64,000 bases of DNA, taken from NCBI GenBank assembly GCA_002083365.1, contig LVWS01000033.1, forward strand, positions 372,001 through 436,000, given 5' to 3'. Source of the stretch: Nitrospira sp. SG-bin1. GTDB lineage: Bacteria; Nitrospirota; Nitrospiria; Nitrospirales; Nitrospiraceae. A program made the translations under genes and the position numbers. The notes beneath the pieces were generated by a model. The model was given only the letters and a program-made list of their open reading frames with translations, had not been told where the DNA came from and searched no databases. This document shows, in pieces, positions 54,372 to 63,001 of this stretch (positions are counted from its first letter, which is position 1; each line of letters begins with the position of its first letter).

Positions 54372-54670
54372 AGGATTTCACACTCCGCATGCAAGCTCAG
54401 CATCTTGCGCCAGTCCCGTGGTCTCAGTGTGATACGGTAGATGCCGGAGGCCACTTTCAGCAGAGCTACTGTTCCATTTGCCCGTTATACGAGTGGAGCC
54501 TAGAGAGCGCTCGTCCTAGCTGAATTCGATCTCAAACTGAGCAACAGCTATTATAAAGCGGCGAGCTTAGAGATTTGAATGTGTCAAATTGTCCGGGAGT
54601 GGACCTTCAAGGTCCGAATTTATCTGATGCTGTCGGTTTGATGGAATGACAATTAATAGAGATGAGACGA

Positions 54671-56374
54671 CTACTCCTTGATCTCCTCTGCTGAGGCCAG
54701 GATGGGCTGAAACAGCGGGTCGGCGTCGAGCACGGCTTTCAGCAATTCGCTATGGAGGAAATAGCGCCAGACCTCGTCGTCTTTCCCCGGTATCTCGTCA
54801 AACCAGCGTTTCGCCTCGGTCAGATGGCGGAGCATCTGACGCTTATCGCCGTAGTTGGGCATGAAAATCATGCTGTAGGCCATGGTGTATTCGGAAAGAA
54901 ACTTATCGAGCGGCAGCTCGGCGATGGCCGATGAAGCCTGAGCATCCTCGTAGGCGCGGACACTATCAGGGTCGTGCAAAATCCGATTCCATGCCACCTT
55001 GTTGATGCGGGACCAGGCCAGCTGCACCAGCGCCGACGCTCTGGGCATCCTTAAGTCAGCGGGAATGTCGTGGACCAACGTTTCAAACGTCTCGATCATG
55101 GGCACCTGGTCATTGTTCCAGCGATAGGCCATGCCGAGACGGAAGCGGGTATCCAACTGGTCCGGATGGATGGTCGCAAGGGTTTCCAGCGCGGGTAACA
55201 GCCGATACAAGAAATCGGCGGGCGTCGGCTGCGCGAGTCCACCCATTTCCATCGCGTTCGACAGGTCGAGGCGACCGGCGGCTGCATAGATGTTCCAGTA
55301 GAATTCGTTGACGGCCCGCGATAACGCCGGATCCGTGATGGTTAACCGGTGACCTTTGGCGGCTTCTTGAAGCAAGGTGGCATGGAGATGTTTTGTGAGA
55401 ATTGTGAGCGCATCGGCATGATGCGGGTCGATGATCAGGATACGATTGAGCATGGCGACGCGATCGTGCAGTTCGGGAAACGCCGCGGCTTGGGTGGCTG
55501 CCGCCGCCAGTGTGCCGGATTGATCATCAGAACCCCACCAGACAATCGACTCGGGAAGGGCTCGGCTTGTTTCGGTCGCGAATGGGATTCGTTCAGCGAC
55601 CATACCAGGTGCTTCTGGCTTGGAGGTTACGGGGAGATGGAACACCGCGTGATCGTGTGGAAACCCATGGGTGCGGAGTCCGGTAAAGACCACCCACCGA
55701 GTCACGATGGATTTTAAGGCTCGACGTTCACGTTTGATCGTATTCGTCCATTGGACGGAGCCTGGTCCGTACGTCACCGGGGATGTGAGAGGGTCGTGGT
55801 AATGAACCGTCAAGTCAACCAGCGTGGTGGGAACGCCGAGGACTTTACCGTTCGGTTTCAGTCGGAAAGATCCGTTCGGGATGGGGCGGCTGCTTGTCAC
55901 AGTGAGATGAAGGCCGGTTCCAGGCGGCGAAATTCCCAGCGCATCCATCACGAAGGCGGAGGCCTGAATCCGGGGAAGTTCATCTCCATAAAAAGCGAGG
56001 GGACCTGTGCTGGGCCAGAGGATGTCCATCCCAATATCAGAGCGTTTCAAAACAGAGCTGTGGCCGGCGGTCAGTTCCTGCCAACAACTCTCATACGAGG
56101 CCGCAGCCGTCGGAGGTTTCTGAGGATTTGGAGGCAACACCGGCATGAGTTTGTATTGACAGGCGAAGTCCAGTTGTCCCGCCGTGATCTTGTCGCCTTT
56201 CGCGATGGCTTCAGCATATCGAAGCGCTGTCTCGACGGCGGCTTGGTGCGCGGTATCGGTTTTCGCCTTCCGAGGAGTCTTGGATGCCGCCATCGTAAGG
56301 TCAGGCAGGGTTGTTTCAATGGTTGCCCACAGTCCGGAGAGAAGGACAATGCCACACAAGAGATTCTTCTTCAT
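54671..56374 (-). CDS. Large exported protein of unknown function in a sigma-factor operon
   Basis: 567 aa with a signal peptide (LLCGIVLLSGLWATIETTLPDLTMA). The middle is beta-like (LHLTVTSSRPIPNGSFRLKPNG...); the C-terminal half is helical and TPR-like (LNRILIIDPHHADALTILTK, LDTRFRLGMAYRWNNDQVPMIETFE). No catalytic motif. It is the last gene after an ECF sigma factor and its anti-sigma, so it is probably part of that regulon. Confidence 0.7.
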   Translation of the reverse strand: MKKNLLCGIVLLSGLWATIETTLPDLTMAASKTPRKAKTDTAHQAAVETALRYAEAIAKGDKITAGQLDFACQYKLMPVLPPNPQKPPTAAASYESCWQELTAGHSSVLKRSDIGMDILWPSTGPLAFYGDELPRIQASAFVMDALGISPPGTGLHLTVTSSRPIPNGSFRLKPNGKVLGVPTTLVDLTVHYHDPLTSPVTYGPGSVQWTNTIKRERRALKSIVTRWVVFTGLRTHGFPHDHAVFHLPVTSKPEAPGMVAERIPFATETSRALPESIVWWGSDDQSGTLAAAATQAAAFPELHDRVAMLNRILIIDPHHADALTILTKHLHATLLQEAAKGHRLTITDPALSRAVNEFYWNIYAAAGRLDLSNAMEMGGLAQPTPADFLYRLLPALETLATIHPDQLDTRFRLGMAYRWNNDQVPMIETFETLVHDIPADLRMPRASALVQLAWSRINKVAWNRILHDPDSVRAYEDAQASSAIAELPLDKFLSEYTMAYSMIFMPNYGDKRQMLRHLTEAKRWFDEIPGKDDEVWRYFLHSELLKAVLDADPLFQPILASAEEIKE

Positions 56375-56407
56375 GATGAGAAATGGTGATAGGGTTGTGG
56401 GTGTCGA

Positions 56408-56713
56408 TTACCGGGAATAGGCGGTCGTTAGGATTTTCTCGCGGATCAACGCTCGATCGGCCGTTGATAACGACGGTGCCGGACTGTGGCGACAGAGCGA
56501 CACGGTTTGGCGCAACGACGCCACGAAGATTTCACAATTTGGACAGGCGCCCAGGTGTCGACGAATTTCTTGGCAAATGTCCGCGGAGAGTTCGTCATCG
56601 ATATAGGCGGACAACTGGCGGAGAATGCGCAGACACCGGCTTTTCCCATGCGGGTGGGGGTGTCGCGTCGTTGAGGATCTCGCCTGCCGCTTGGACGCGT
56701 TACGTTTGCCCAT
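56408..56713 (-). CDS. Zinc-finger anti-sigma factor
   Basis: 101 aa. LSAYIDDELSADICQEIRRHLGACPNCEIFVASLR is the HxxxCxxC zinc-binding anti-sigma (zf-HC2/ZAS) motif. There is no membrane segment, so it is a soluble anti-sigma that probably responds to redox or zinc state. It follows its sigma gene by 32 bp and holds it inactive until the signal arrives (family knowledge). Confidence 0.87.
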   Translation of the reverse strand: MGKRNASKRQARSSTTRHPHPHGKSRCLRILRQLSAYIDDELSADICQEIRRHLGACPNCEIFVASLRQTVSLCRHSPAPSLSTADRALIREKILTTAYSR

Positions 56714-56745
56714 TGTAAATGTGTCTCCCTGCTGCGCGGTGAGGT

Positions 56746-57357
56746 CTATTCATGGTCGCTGGCTTCCCCGAGACCCCGGGCGCTGAGTTGCCGGCGCACG
56801 AACAATCGAGCCCGGTGCAAGCGTGATTTCACCGCTCGTTCGTTCAAACCCATGATGGCCCCGACCTCCTTGGCGCTTAAGCCTTCCATGTCTCGAAGCA
56901 CCAGGACCATTTTGTACTTCTTCGGCAATTGGTTGATCGCGGCATCGAGCGCTTCTCGCAATTGCTTGTTGTGGAGGGCCTCCTCGGGACTGAGTCCATC
57001 GATGGGGATCTGTAAGCGAAATTCACCGTCGGACGCGGGCACGAATTCCTCGAGGGACAACTCTCGCTCCGGGGCTCCCTTCCGTCTGCGCCGCATGCGC
57101 AGACATGCCCGCGAGGCAATGGTATAGAGCCAGGTCGAAACCTGCGCGTCACCGCGAAATCTATCGTAACCCCGATAGGCATTCAGAAAGGTTTCCTGGA
57201 CCAAGTCTTTCGCAGCCTCCGGTTCGCCGCACAAACGATAGGCGAATCGATACATGAGATCTACGTGGTCCTTATACAGGGTATCAAAAGTTTTGGCAGA
57301 TTGGGAATCGATCGGAGGGGAAGCCGTCGAGCGGCGAATCGTAGATGATACGCTCAT
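56746..57357 (-). CDS. ECF (RpoE-type) sigma factor
   Basis: 203 aa. Region 2 (YKDHVDLMYRFAYRLCGEPEAAKDLVQETFLNAYRGYDRFRGDAQVSTWLYTIASRACL) and region 4 (LPKKYKMVLVLRDMEGLSAKEVGAIMGLNERAVKSRLHRAR) are complete. Directs RNA polymerase to a small stress regulon. Paired with the zinc-finger anti-sigma downstream; the exported proteins on either side are likely targets. Confidence 0.93.
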   Translation of the reverse strand: MSVSSTIRRSTASPPIDSQSAKTFDTLYKDHVDLMYRFAYRLCGEPEAAKDLVQETFLNAYRGYDRFRGDAQVSTWLYTIASRACLRMRRRRKGAPERELSLEEFVPASDGEFRLQIPIDGLSPEEALHNKQLREALDAAINQLPKKYKMVLVLRDMEGLSAKEVGAIMGLNERAVKSRLHRARLFVRRQLSARGLGEASDHE

Positions 57358-57419
57358 ACGCCGCGCAGTCTACGAGGGGATGGAAAAGAGAGTCAAGACG
57401 AGGGCGGAGGTTCAAGAAC

Positions 57420-58634
57420 TTACTTGATCCGGTGAAATTCGACGACGTCGCCTTCCCCATCAAGTTCCACCGTAATGGGGGTCCCTTCCCGTGCCCCGTT
57501 CAGCGCCGATTTGCCGAGATCCGCCGGGTAGATCTGTTCTCCCTCCGGGGTCCAAAGCCGGACGCTGGCCCGATCCTGAGCGGCGAATTCCAATGGACCC
57601 GTGAGGAAACGTCGGACGGGGGCAGAGTCGCTGGACGAGGAGAGATCCGCCACCACATGGTGGTCATGCATGCGCAAAGTCAAAGTCTGTCCGACCTTGG
57701 CATTCTTGATCCCGATTTTAGCGTTGACGTTGACAATGCCGATCGGCGTCCGAAAGAAAATGAAATTGGACTTCAGTTTTGAGATGGTTCCGGTCAGCAA
57801 CAGATGTGCCTTGGCCCCATTGGCGGCGGCCTGGCCGATCTGAAGGTCGAACTGAAGGTCATGGATACCGATGACGGTATCCGTGCCGTCAACTTCCACC
57901 GTCACGGGCTCGCCGTCCTTGCGGCTTGCGAGCGCCCGCTCCTGCGCGCCCATGTGGAAAGCCCTTTCACCGCCTTCTGGAGTCCAGCGCATCAACTTTG
58001 TGCGGTCTTCGTGGTCTCGTTTGAATGGTCCGGTCAGGTAGCGGTGGACGAGAGCCCCATCGGTTCGCCTCACGATATCTACGACGACGTGGTCTTCGTG
58101 GATCAAAAAGGACACTTCTTGCGAGGCGGGGAGCGTTTTGAGCGTGGTCTTTGAGCTGAGCGACATGAGCCCGATCGGTGTTTTCAAGAAAACGATTCCC
58201 GGCTTGGCCCGCCAAACCCGGCCCGTGAGCCTGATGGAGGGGTTCACCTCACCGAGGACGGGCGTTGGACGATCGGGTTCCTGTGGCGCAGCCGGAGGAT
58301 TGTCCACTTGAGGCTGAGCGGCTGGAGCACTATCGGATGGCGGCGGTGACGGACTCTCGTTGCCCTGGGGCGGGACAGCCGCAGGGATCTCATCTTGGGG
58401 GTTCGGTAGAGCTTCATCGATCTCGGGTAGACCGGGGGCTGCATCATCGGTCTGGGGTTGCTGAGTCGTAGAGGTATCCAGTTGAGTTTCCAAGGCGGTA
58501 AGAAGGAGAAGATCGGAGGTGGGTGTCTGTGTCTTTCCTCCGTCCGTTGGATCGGCGGAGGCGCATCCCGCGCTACCGAGTCCGAGGAGAAATACCGCGA
58601 GAAAGAGCAGCCGAGTGTGCGTGAATCGATCCAT
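57420..58634 (-). CDS. Lipoprotein with a duplicated domain and Pro-rich linker
   Basis: About 404 aa. Lipobox GSAGC after a signal peptide (LLFLAVFLLGLGSAGC), then ~90 residues rich in Pro, Gln and Asp (linker), then two homologous ~125-residue units: GIVFLKTPIGLMSLSSKTTL.../HEDHVVVDIVRR.../HRYLTGPF.../RWTPEGG and NFIFFRTPIGIVNVNAKIGI.../HDHHVVADLSSS.../RRFLTGPL.../LWTPEGE. Each unit looks beta-rich. No known family. It ends 62 bp before the ECF sigma gene. Confidence 0.75.
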   Translation of the reverse strand: MDRFTHTRLLFLAVFLLGLGSAGCASADPTDGGKTQTPTSDLLLLTALETQLDTSTTQQPQTDDAAPGLPEIDEALPNPQDEIPAAVPPQGNESPSPPPSDSAPAAQPQVDNPPAAPQEPDRPTPVLGEVNPSIRLTGRVWRAKPGIVFLKTPIGLMSLSSKTTLKTLPASQEVSFLIHEDHVVVDIVRRTDGALVHRYLTGPFKRDHEDRTKLMRWTPEGGERAFHMGAQERALASRKDGEPVTVEVDGTDTVIGIHDLQFDLQIGQAAANGAKAHLLLTGTISKLKSNFIFFRTPIGIVNVNAKIGIKNAKVGQTLTLRMHDHHVVADLSSSSDSAPVRRFLTGPLEFAAQDRASVRLWTPEGEQIYPADLGKSALNGAREGTPITVELDGEGDVVEFHRIK

Positions 58635-59017
58635 AGAGCGGGTGATCCGTGCGGAAGTGATGATATGGTTGTTTCTCTCTAAATGGAAACTTTCTTGCGT
58701 TTTGCACCTGAGGCGTGCGGTCATCCCACTGATAGCCTACGGGTGAGTTATGCGAATAGCATGAGCTCAGAATTGGAGTCAACCCGAAAGCGGCGTTGCT
58801 GATTGGAGCTGTAGATATATCGGCCCGCAGCGGCAACAGATTGACCGCTCGAAGCGCACCACCGTCTGATCTTTTCCCATAAGGTGTAACTTATCGGGCT
58901 ACTGGCATCACGGTGATGCTTGGGAATCCGGCTCGTCCCTATTTTCATGCTCACGGGCTCGGATAAGATATCAAGAGTGCGCATCAGACTATGTCGAACG
59001 AAAAGGAGGACTCAAGG
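58635..59017. other. Divergent promoter region, nothing specific recognised
   Basis: Holds the control sequences for the lipoprotein gene (minus) and the oxidoreductase gene (plus). I see no additional gene. Confidence 0.4.
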
Positions 59018-59743
59018 ATGCAGACGAATGCCGCCGAAGTCGTCCGAGCGCATGATCTCACACACGATGTCCGTGAGCTCGATTTGCGAGTGATTTCGCC
59101 CACGACATTGGACTTTCAGCCGGGACAATTCATTTCCTTTGAGATTCCCGTCGAAGGGAAACCCTATCCGATGATACGTGCCTATTCAATTGCCTCGCCG
59201 CCCAGTCAACGGAGCATTATCACAGTGGTCTTCAACCGCGTGGACCACGGACCAGGATCGACCTTCCTCTTTGGTCTCAAACCGGGAGATCAGGTCCATT
59301 TCAAAGGGCCGGCCGGAAGCTTTCGGCTGCGCGACGATGCGCCGCGCAATCTGCTGTTTGTCGCGACCGGGACGGGGATTGCCCCGATCCGGTCTATGCT
59401 CCATACCCTGTTACCTAAAACCACTCAGCAGGTCGTGTCCTTGCTATGGGGTCTTCGTGCCCAGCGGGATCTGTACTATCAGGAAGAGCTGCGCGAACTG
59501 TCGGCGCGGCATCCTCTGTTTCACAGGACCATCACATTGTCTCGTCCGGATCCTGGATGGACCGGTCCCACCGGCCGCGTCACCGCGCTGGTGCAGGAGC
59601 GAGTCAAGACGGTGGACAACCTTGCCGTGTATCTCTGCGGAAACGGCGGCATGATTAAGGACGTGACCGACTTTCTCCGCTCGAAAGGCTTCTGCCCGAT
59701 CTATCGCGAGAAGTGGTACGACGAAGAGGACGAAGAGCAATGA
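59018..59743 (+). CDS. FAD/NAD(P)-binding oxidoreductase (ferredoxin-reductase type)
   Basis: 241 aa. FAD-binding motif RAYSIASPPS, then the NAD(P) domain with ATGTGIAPIRSML and the C-terminal YLCGNGGMIKDVTDFL. Transfers electrons between NAD(P)H and a ferredoxin, flavodoxin or oxygenase partner not encoded here. ATG 59018 has AAGGAGG at ideal distance and is preferred over ATG 58991. Confidence 0.88.
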   Translation: MQTNAAEVVRAHDLTHDVRELDLRVISPTTLDFQPGQFISFEIPVEGKPYPMIRAYSIASPPSQRSIITVVFNRVDHGPGSTFLFGLKPGDQVHFKGPAGSFRLRDDAPRNLLFVATGTGIAPIRSMLHTLLPKTTQQVVSLLWGLRAQRDLYYQEELRELSARHPLFHRTITLSRPDPGWTGPTGRVTALVQERVKTVDNLAVYLCGNGGMIKDVTDFLRSKGFCPIYREKWYDEEDEEQ

Positions 59744-59805
59744 CATGTCTGTTCATGAGCTGGCCAGGATTTCGATGAAGACACCTGCAAATATTTGGTC
59801 AGCAG

Positions 59806-59960
59806 CGAGGACGCCTACGGAAGTTGGGTAAAGCGGTTGGTGATTTCGACCTCTTGATTGGTGCAACAGGCTTGCGGTATGGCCTGACGGCCTCACAAAC
59901 AATCGTCGTCACTTCGAGCTGATCGAGGGATTGACAATTGAATCTCTTAATCGGTCCTGA
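59806..59960 (+). pseudogene. VapC-type PIN-domain toxin, C-terminal remnant
   Basis: RGRLRKLGKAVGDFDLLIGATGLRYGLTA is the C-terminal part of a VapC toxin with the catalytic-region DFDLLIGATA-like motif. It then shifts frame into TNNRRHFELIEGLTIESLNRS, the usual VapC ending. The N-terminal ~80 residues and the VapB antitoxin are missing. A degraded toxin-antitoxin locus at the edge of the cassette region. Confidence 0.7.
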
Positions 59961-60192
59961 AAGTGAGTTGACTCTAGGTTTGCTAATTCCCTCTCTACGC
60001 TCAGGATAATGGTTCCTCACATCTTCTAATCCCCACCGGTTTCCGTCTTGGCAGACTGCACGAAATCATTTGGAGGGAAGCTTCGCTCCTGGCAGACTAT
60101 CGCGCAGAGATGATTCTCCGTTGCTACCCAAAGCAAAGCATTCAGATGATGTCGCTTGGACGCTGCGCGGGTAGGCCGCAGCAGACTTCATA

Positions 60193-60199
60193 GTTATGC
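60193..60199 (+). other. R'-like core site at the left end of the cassette run
   Basis: GTTATGC (one base off GTTRRRY) directly precedes the first cassette and could be a worn attC or attI-like recombination point. The matching R'' box upstream (around 60138) is poor. Confidence 0.35.
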
Positions 60200-60241
60200 A
60201 GCATGAGGATGTTCTGTGATCTCCAACATGTAGATATATGG

Positions 60242-60676
60242 ATGAGCCTGCTCCTTAAGAAGGCAAACCCTTTGCTTAAGAAGACAAATGGTGGAGCTAA
60301 GACAAGTGGAGAGCTGATTGCCGAGGTAACCGGTGGCACTAACCTCGTTGAGGACAAGCAAACCTGGGAATACGCTGAATCCCATAAAGATGACATCGAG
60401 TACATGAAGCGCTGCTGTGACGCAGAACTCCGGGCAATGATGACTGCCGGTATTGTTGCGGCGCCTTTCTATTTTGAGCGTGTCGCTATCCTTTCAAGGA
60501 AGCAGAAAAATTACCACCAGGAAGTTGAGTACAGCGAGCGATACATTCAAGCCGTTGAAGGGTTCTACCGCATGCCAGGCCATGAGAGGTACGCAGATGT
60601 CAGAAAGGGGCCTCGCTACAAGGCAGTACTTAAGCGGCTGCTGAAGGCCAAAGAGTTGTTGGCCGCAAATCCGTAG
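60242..60676 (+). CDS. Hypothetical cassette protein (cassette 1)
   Basis: 144 aa, soluble, mostly helical (SGELIAEVTGG, HKDDIEYMKRCCDAELRAMM, NYHQEVEYSERYIQAVEGFY). No family recognised. ATG 60242 is taken; an upstream ATG at 60203 is possible. It is followed 29 bases later by an attC-like site, in the orientation expected for an integron gene cassette. Confidence 0.6.
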   Translation: MSLLLKKANPLLKKTNGGAKTSGELIAEVTGGTNLVEDKQTWEYAESHKDDIEYMKRCCDAELRAMMTAGIVAAPFYFERVAILSRKQKNYHQEVEYSERYIQAVEGFYRMPGHERYADVRKGPRYKAVLKRLLKAKELLAANP

Positions 60677-60704
60677 TTGGTGGTAGTGCAACTAGTGCGC
60701 TATC

Positions 60705-60759
60705 GCATAACCATTGGCTGCAGGGGCGACGGGCCGGAGCCTGAGTTTAAACGTTAGGC
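60705..60759 (+). repeat. attC-like site of cassette 1
   Basis: R'' GCATAAC (60705-60711, one mismatch to RYYYAAC) and perfect R' GTTAGGC (60753-60759). 55 bp, at the short end of the range. Inner L boxes pair only partly (GCAGG/CCTGA). Confidence 0.55.
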
Positions 60760-60787
60760 GTCTCCAGTGAGTGTAAGGAGGCCATAC

Positions 60788-61504
60788 ATGTCCCGCGTAA
60801 ACATGTCAGGGGATATCAGCTCGTTGCTCAGTTACTATAAGCACGAGAAAAACATTTATGGCCGCTGCCCTCATTGCCATGAACCCTTCAGGCTCTCCGA
60901 GGTAAAACTCACCTATGGCAAGGAACCGCCGCGGGACCTACTGACACTTCTAAAGCGAGATCGCGACCGCATTAAGGAAGAGTGGGAGCAGCTAGAAGCA
61001 CAAATTGAAGAAACTGAAGCCGAGCATGAAGATGTGTTGGATTCATTGGAAATGGAACACGAGGAAGCGCTTAAAGAACTCGAGGATAAGTGGTAAGAAA
61101 AGGTTGACAGAGCTGTCGATAAGCGGCTTGGTACCCGTATTAGAGAGATTCGTCAGGATGCTGTCGCAAAATCAAGAGCAGGACAGCTCGGGAAAACACT
61201 AGAGAAAATTGCGCCAATGTTTCCAGGATTTGGGCATCATCCATATGATGTGCGCCCAATTTTTGACCCCGTCGACTTCGTGATATTTGATGGCTACTAC
61301 CAGGGCGAAGTTACCGACATCACTCTCGTTGAATTCAAAACGAGCCAAAGCAGACTCACTCCAATTCAAAACAGTATTCGCGCTGCAGTTGAAAAGAAGC
61401 GTGTGCACTTTGAAGAGCGCCGATTGAAGAAGGAAACTCCCAAGTTACTTACTGAAGGCGCCTCACTAAAGAAGCAACAGTTGCCACGCAAACTAATCGA
61501 GTAG
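60788..61504 (+). pseudogene. COG4741-type Holliday-resolvase-related nuclease, interrupted by one stop (cassette 2)
   Basis: ATG 60788 behind AAGGAGG opens a frame that runs to 61504 except for one TAA at 61094-61096. Before it (102 codons): a CPHCHE motif and a long charged coiled coil. After it (135 codons): KTLEKIAPMFPGFGHHPYDV, PIFDPVDFVIFDGYYQGEVTDITLVEFKTSQSRLT, containing the Asp and ExK of a PD-(D/E)xK active site, and IQNSIRAAVEKKRVHFEER. Both halves fit one endonuclease family distantly related to archaeal Holliday junction resolvases. The sequence is otherwise intact, so the stop is recent, an error, or read through. A second start at ATG 61217 could give a C-terminal fragment. 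Confidence 0.72.
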
Positions 61505-61509
61505 CGAGG

Positions 61510-61590
61510 TGTCTAACATTGGGATGAGGCGACAGGCCGCTTCGTGTGGGTGGATTTGCGGCCGGCCGCCGCTCATCCTCGGCGTTTAGG
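61510..61590 (+). repeat. attC site of cassette 2
   Basis: Perfect R'' GTCTAAC (61510-61516) and R' GTTTAGGC (61583-61590, one extra T). 81 bp. GGGATGAG near the left pairs with CTCATCC near the right, as the L''/L' boxes of attC do, and a GC-rich core (GGCCGC/GCGGCC) continues the hairpin. Confidence 0.7.
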
Positions 61591-61601
61591 CACTAAATAA
61601 A

Positions 61602-62384
61602 ATGAATGCGCCCACGCTCAAAACCGTAAAGCGCCTCTTCGCTGTATCAGGCAATAAATGTGCGTTTCCCAACTGTCAAAGTCCGTTAGTGGAAGCCTCA
61701 GGAACAATAACGGGAGAGATCGCGCATATTCGTGCAGCGTCACCCAATGGGCCAAGATACGATCCCGTGCAGGGAAACGAAGATAGGCACAGCTTCAGCA
61801 ACTTAATGCTGCTTTGCGGCAGGCATCACACGATCATAGATACTGAGGTTGATGAGTATCCTCTTTTTGCATTGGAGACAATGAAGCGCGAGCATGAAAG
61901 AAAGGGAGCAATTGAGATAAGCCTTGCTCAGGATACCGTTGCCCAAGGCTTACTTAAGAAGTATGAAAGTATAGTCATCATCAACTCAGGCGGAAACGTT
62001 GCGTACAAAAGCCCGGGAGCCATTCAAGCACAAACTGTCAATCTCAAGACCACAAAGAAATCGGTTCGCTTTAACCCGCCTAGTGACGCAATTGGAGCGG
62101 TCGCCGCGATGACCTCATACATTGAGTATCTGATCCGAAAGTATCAGGACTATCAAAAGCAAGATACAGAGAAGGAAGGCAGCCGAAAGTACACTGTCAT
62201 CTACTCCGCCATTCAGCGAGAGTATGGCTCAAAGTGGCAAACAATCCCTGCCAGCAGCTTCGAGGACTTGGTTTCGTTCCTTCAGCGACGAATCGATAAC
62301 ACGAAAGTGGGTCGTATTCGTAAGAGCCGCGGTCAAAAGCGATATCACGGTTTTGAGGAGCACGAGCGGAGAGATGATGCCTAA
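61602..62384 (+). CDS. HNH endonuclease-like protein (cassette 3)
   Basis: 260 aa. N-terminal HNH module: CAFPNCQSPL, GEIAHIRAASPNGPRYDP and FSNLMLLCGRHHTIID, with the Cys pairs and His of a zinc-HNH nuclease. A middle hydrophobic strand segment (SIVIINSGGNVAYKSPGAI) is followed by a basic helical C-terminus (SRKYTVIYSAIQREYGSKW) that may bind DNA. The stop codon lies inside the R'' box of the following attC site, a hallmark of integron cassettes. Possibly defence-related. Confidence 0.8.
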   Translation: MNAPTLKTVKRLFAVSGNKCAFPNCQSPLVEASGTITGEIAHIRAASPNGPRYDPVQGNEDRHSFSNLMLLCGRHHTIIDTEVDEYPLFALETMKREHERKGAIEISLAQDTVAQGLLKKYESIVIINSGGNVAYKSPGAIQAQTVNLKTTKKSVRFNPPSDAIGAVAAMTSYIEYLIRKYQDYQKQDTEKEGSRKYTVIYSAIQREYGSKWQTIPASSFEDLVSFLQRRIDNTKVGRIRKSRGQKRYHGFEEHERRDDA

Positions 62385-62459
62385 CAAGTGCGTGGAGTCG
62401 GACATGCTAGGTCGGCGCTTCGTCCTGCTTTCGCTTATCGCTCATACGCAGCGTTGGGC
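62379..62459 (+). repeat. attC site of cassette 3
   Basis: Perfect R'' GCCTAAC (62379-62385) and R' GTTGGGC (62453-62459), 81 bp. The inner boxes AAGTGCGTGGAG and CTCATACGCAGC pair with the usual bulges. The clearest attC site of the window. Confidence 0.82.
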
Positions 62460-62474
62460 GTCTTAGGCTGCATC

Positions 62475-62939
62475 GTGAGCGACATTGGCAAAATAATCGA
62501 ATCGAAACTTCTCGACTTGGTTGGTTTTTTAAAGGAGCCTAAGTGGTTCGGCCGTGAAAACGAACTGGTGAATTTGTTTGCTCACTCTTTCTTGGCACAA
62601 GAGATTGACCAATCCAGAATTGGAATCGAGGTAGCGGTAAAACAACTACCGAGAACCGGCGCAAAGATGCTTGGGCGCAAGGACTTAGTGATTTGGCATA
62701 ATCCTAATGAGACGGTTTGGATCAATGGTGTGCCTAGCAACGATCCAGCAGCTGTAGTTGAGTTCAAGGCTAATGATCATCGGCTATGCACTGGCGACAT
62801 CACGTGGCTCTGTAACTTTACATCCCGCCATCCAGCTGTGGTGGGCTTCTCGGTGTGCAGTCTTATCTGCAAGGACCGCGGTATCGTGTTCACCCGTGTG
62901 GCAAATGGCGTGGCAGGGGAACTCCAGCAGTATGTATAG
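62475..62939 (+). CDS. PD-(D/E)xK nuclease-like protein (cassette 4)
   Basis: 154 aa from a GTG at 62475, 15 bases after the attC of cassette 3. WFGRENELVNLFAHSFL is a helix with a conserved-looking Glu; GRKDLVIWHN supplies an Asp, and AAVVEFKAND an ExK, the order seen in restriction-endonuclease-like folds. No exact family recognised. Ends nine bases before an attC-like site. Confidence 0.68.
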   Translation: MSDIGKIIESKLLDLVGFLKEPKWFGRENELVNLFAHSFLAQEIDQSRIGIEVAVKQLPRTGAKMLGRKDLVIWHNPNETVWINGVPSNDPAAVVEFKANDHRLCTGDITWLCNFTSRHPAVVGFSVCSLICKDRGIVFTRVANGVAGELQQYV

Positions 62940-62948
62940 ACGTAAGAC

Positions 62949-63001
62949 GCCCAACAAACCGGTGCAACCGACCGGTTTCGCCGGCGGATGAGTGGCTAGG
63001 C
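62949..63001 (+). repeat. Degenerate attC-like site of cassette 4
   Basis: Perfect R'' GCCCAAC (62949-62955) and R'-like GCTAGGC (62995-63001, one mismatch). It contains a perfect 8-bp stem AAACCGGT/ACCGGTTT (62956-62963 and 62971-62978). Confidence 0.55.

Noticed and set aside
60138..60199. Complete attC or attI site at the left end of the cassette run
   Set aside because: Only the R' box (GTTATGC) is acceptable; the supposed R'' box (GCATTCA) does not match, and no integrase gene lies to the left.
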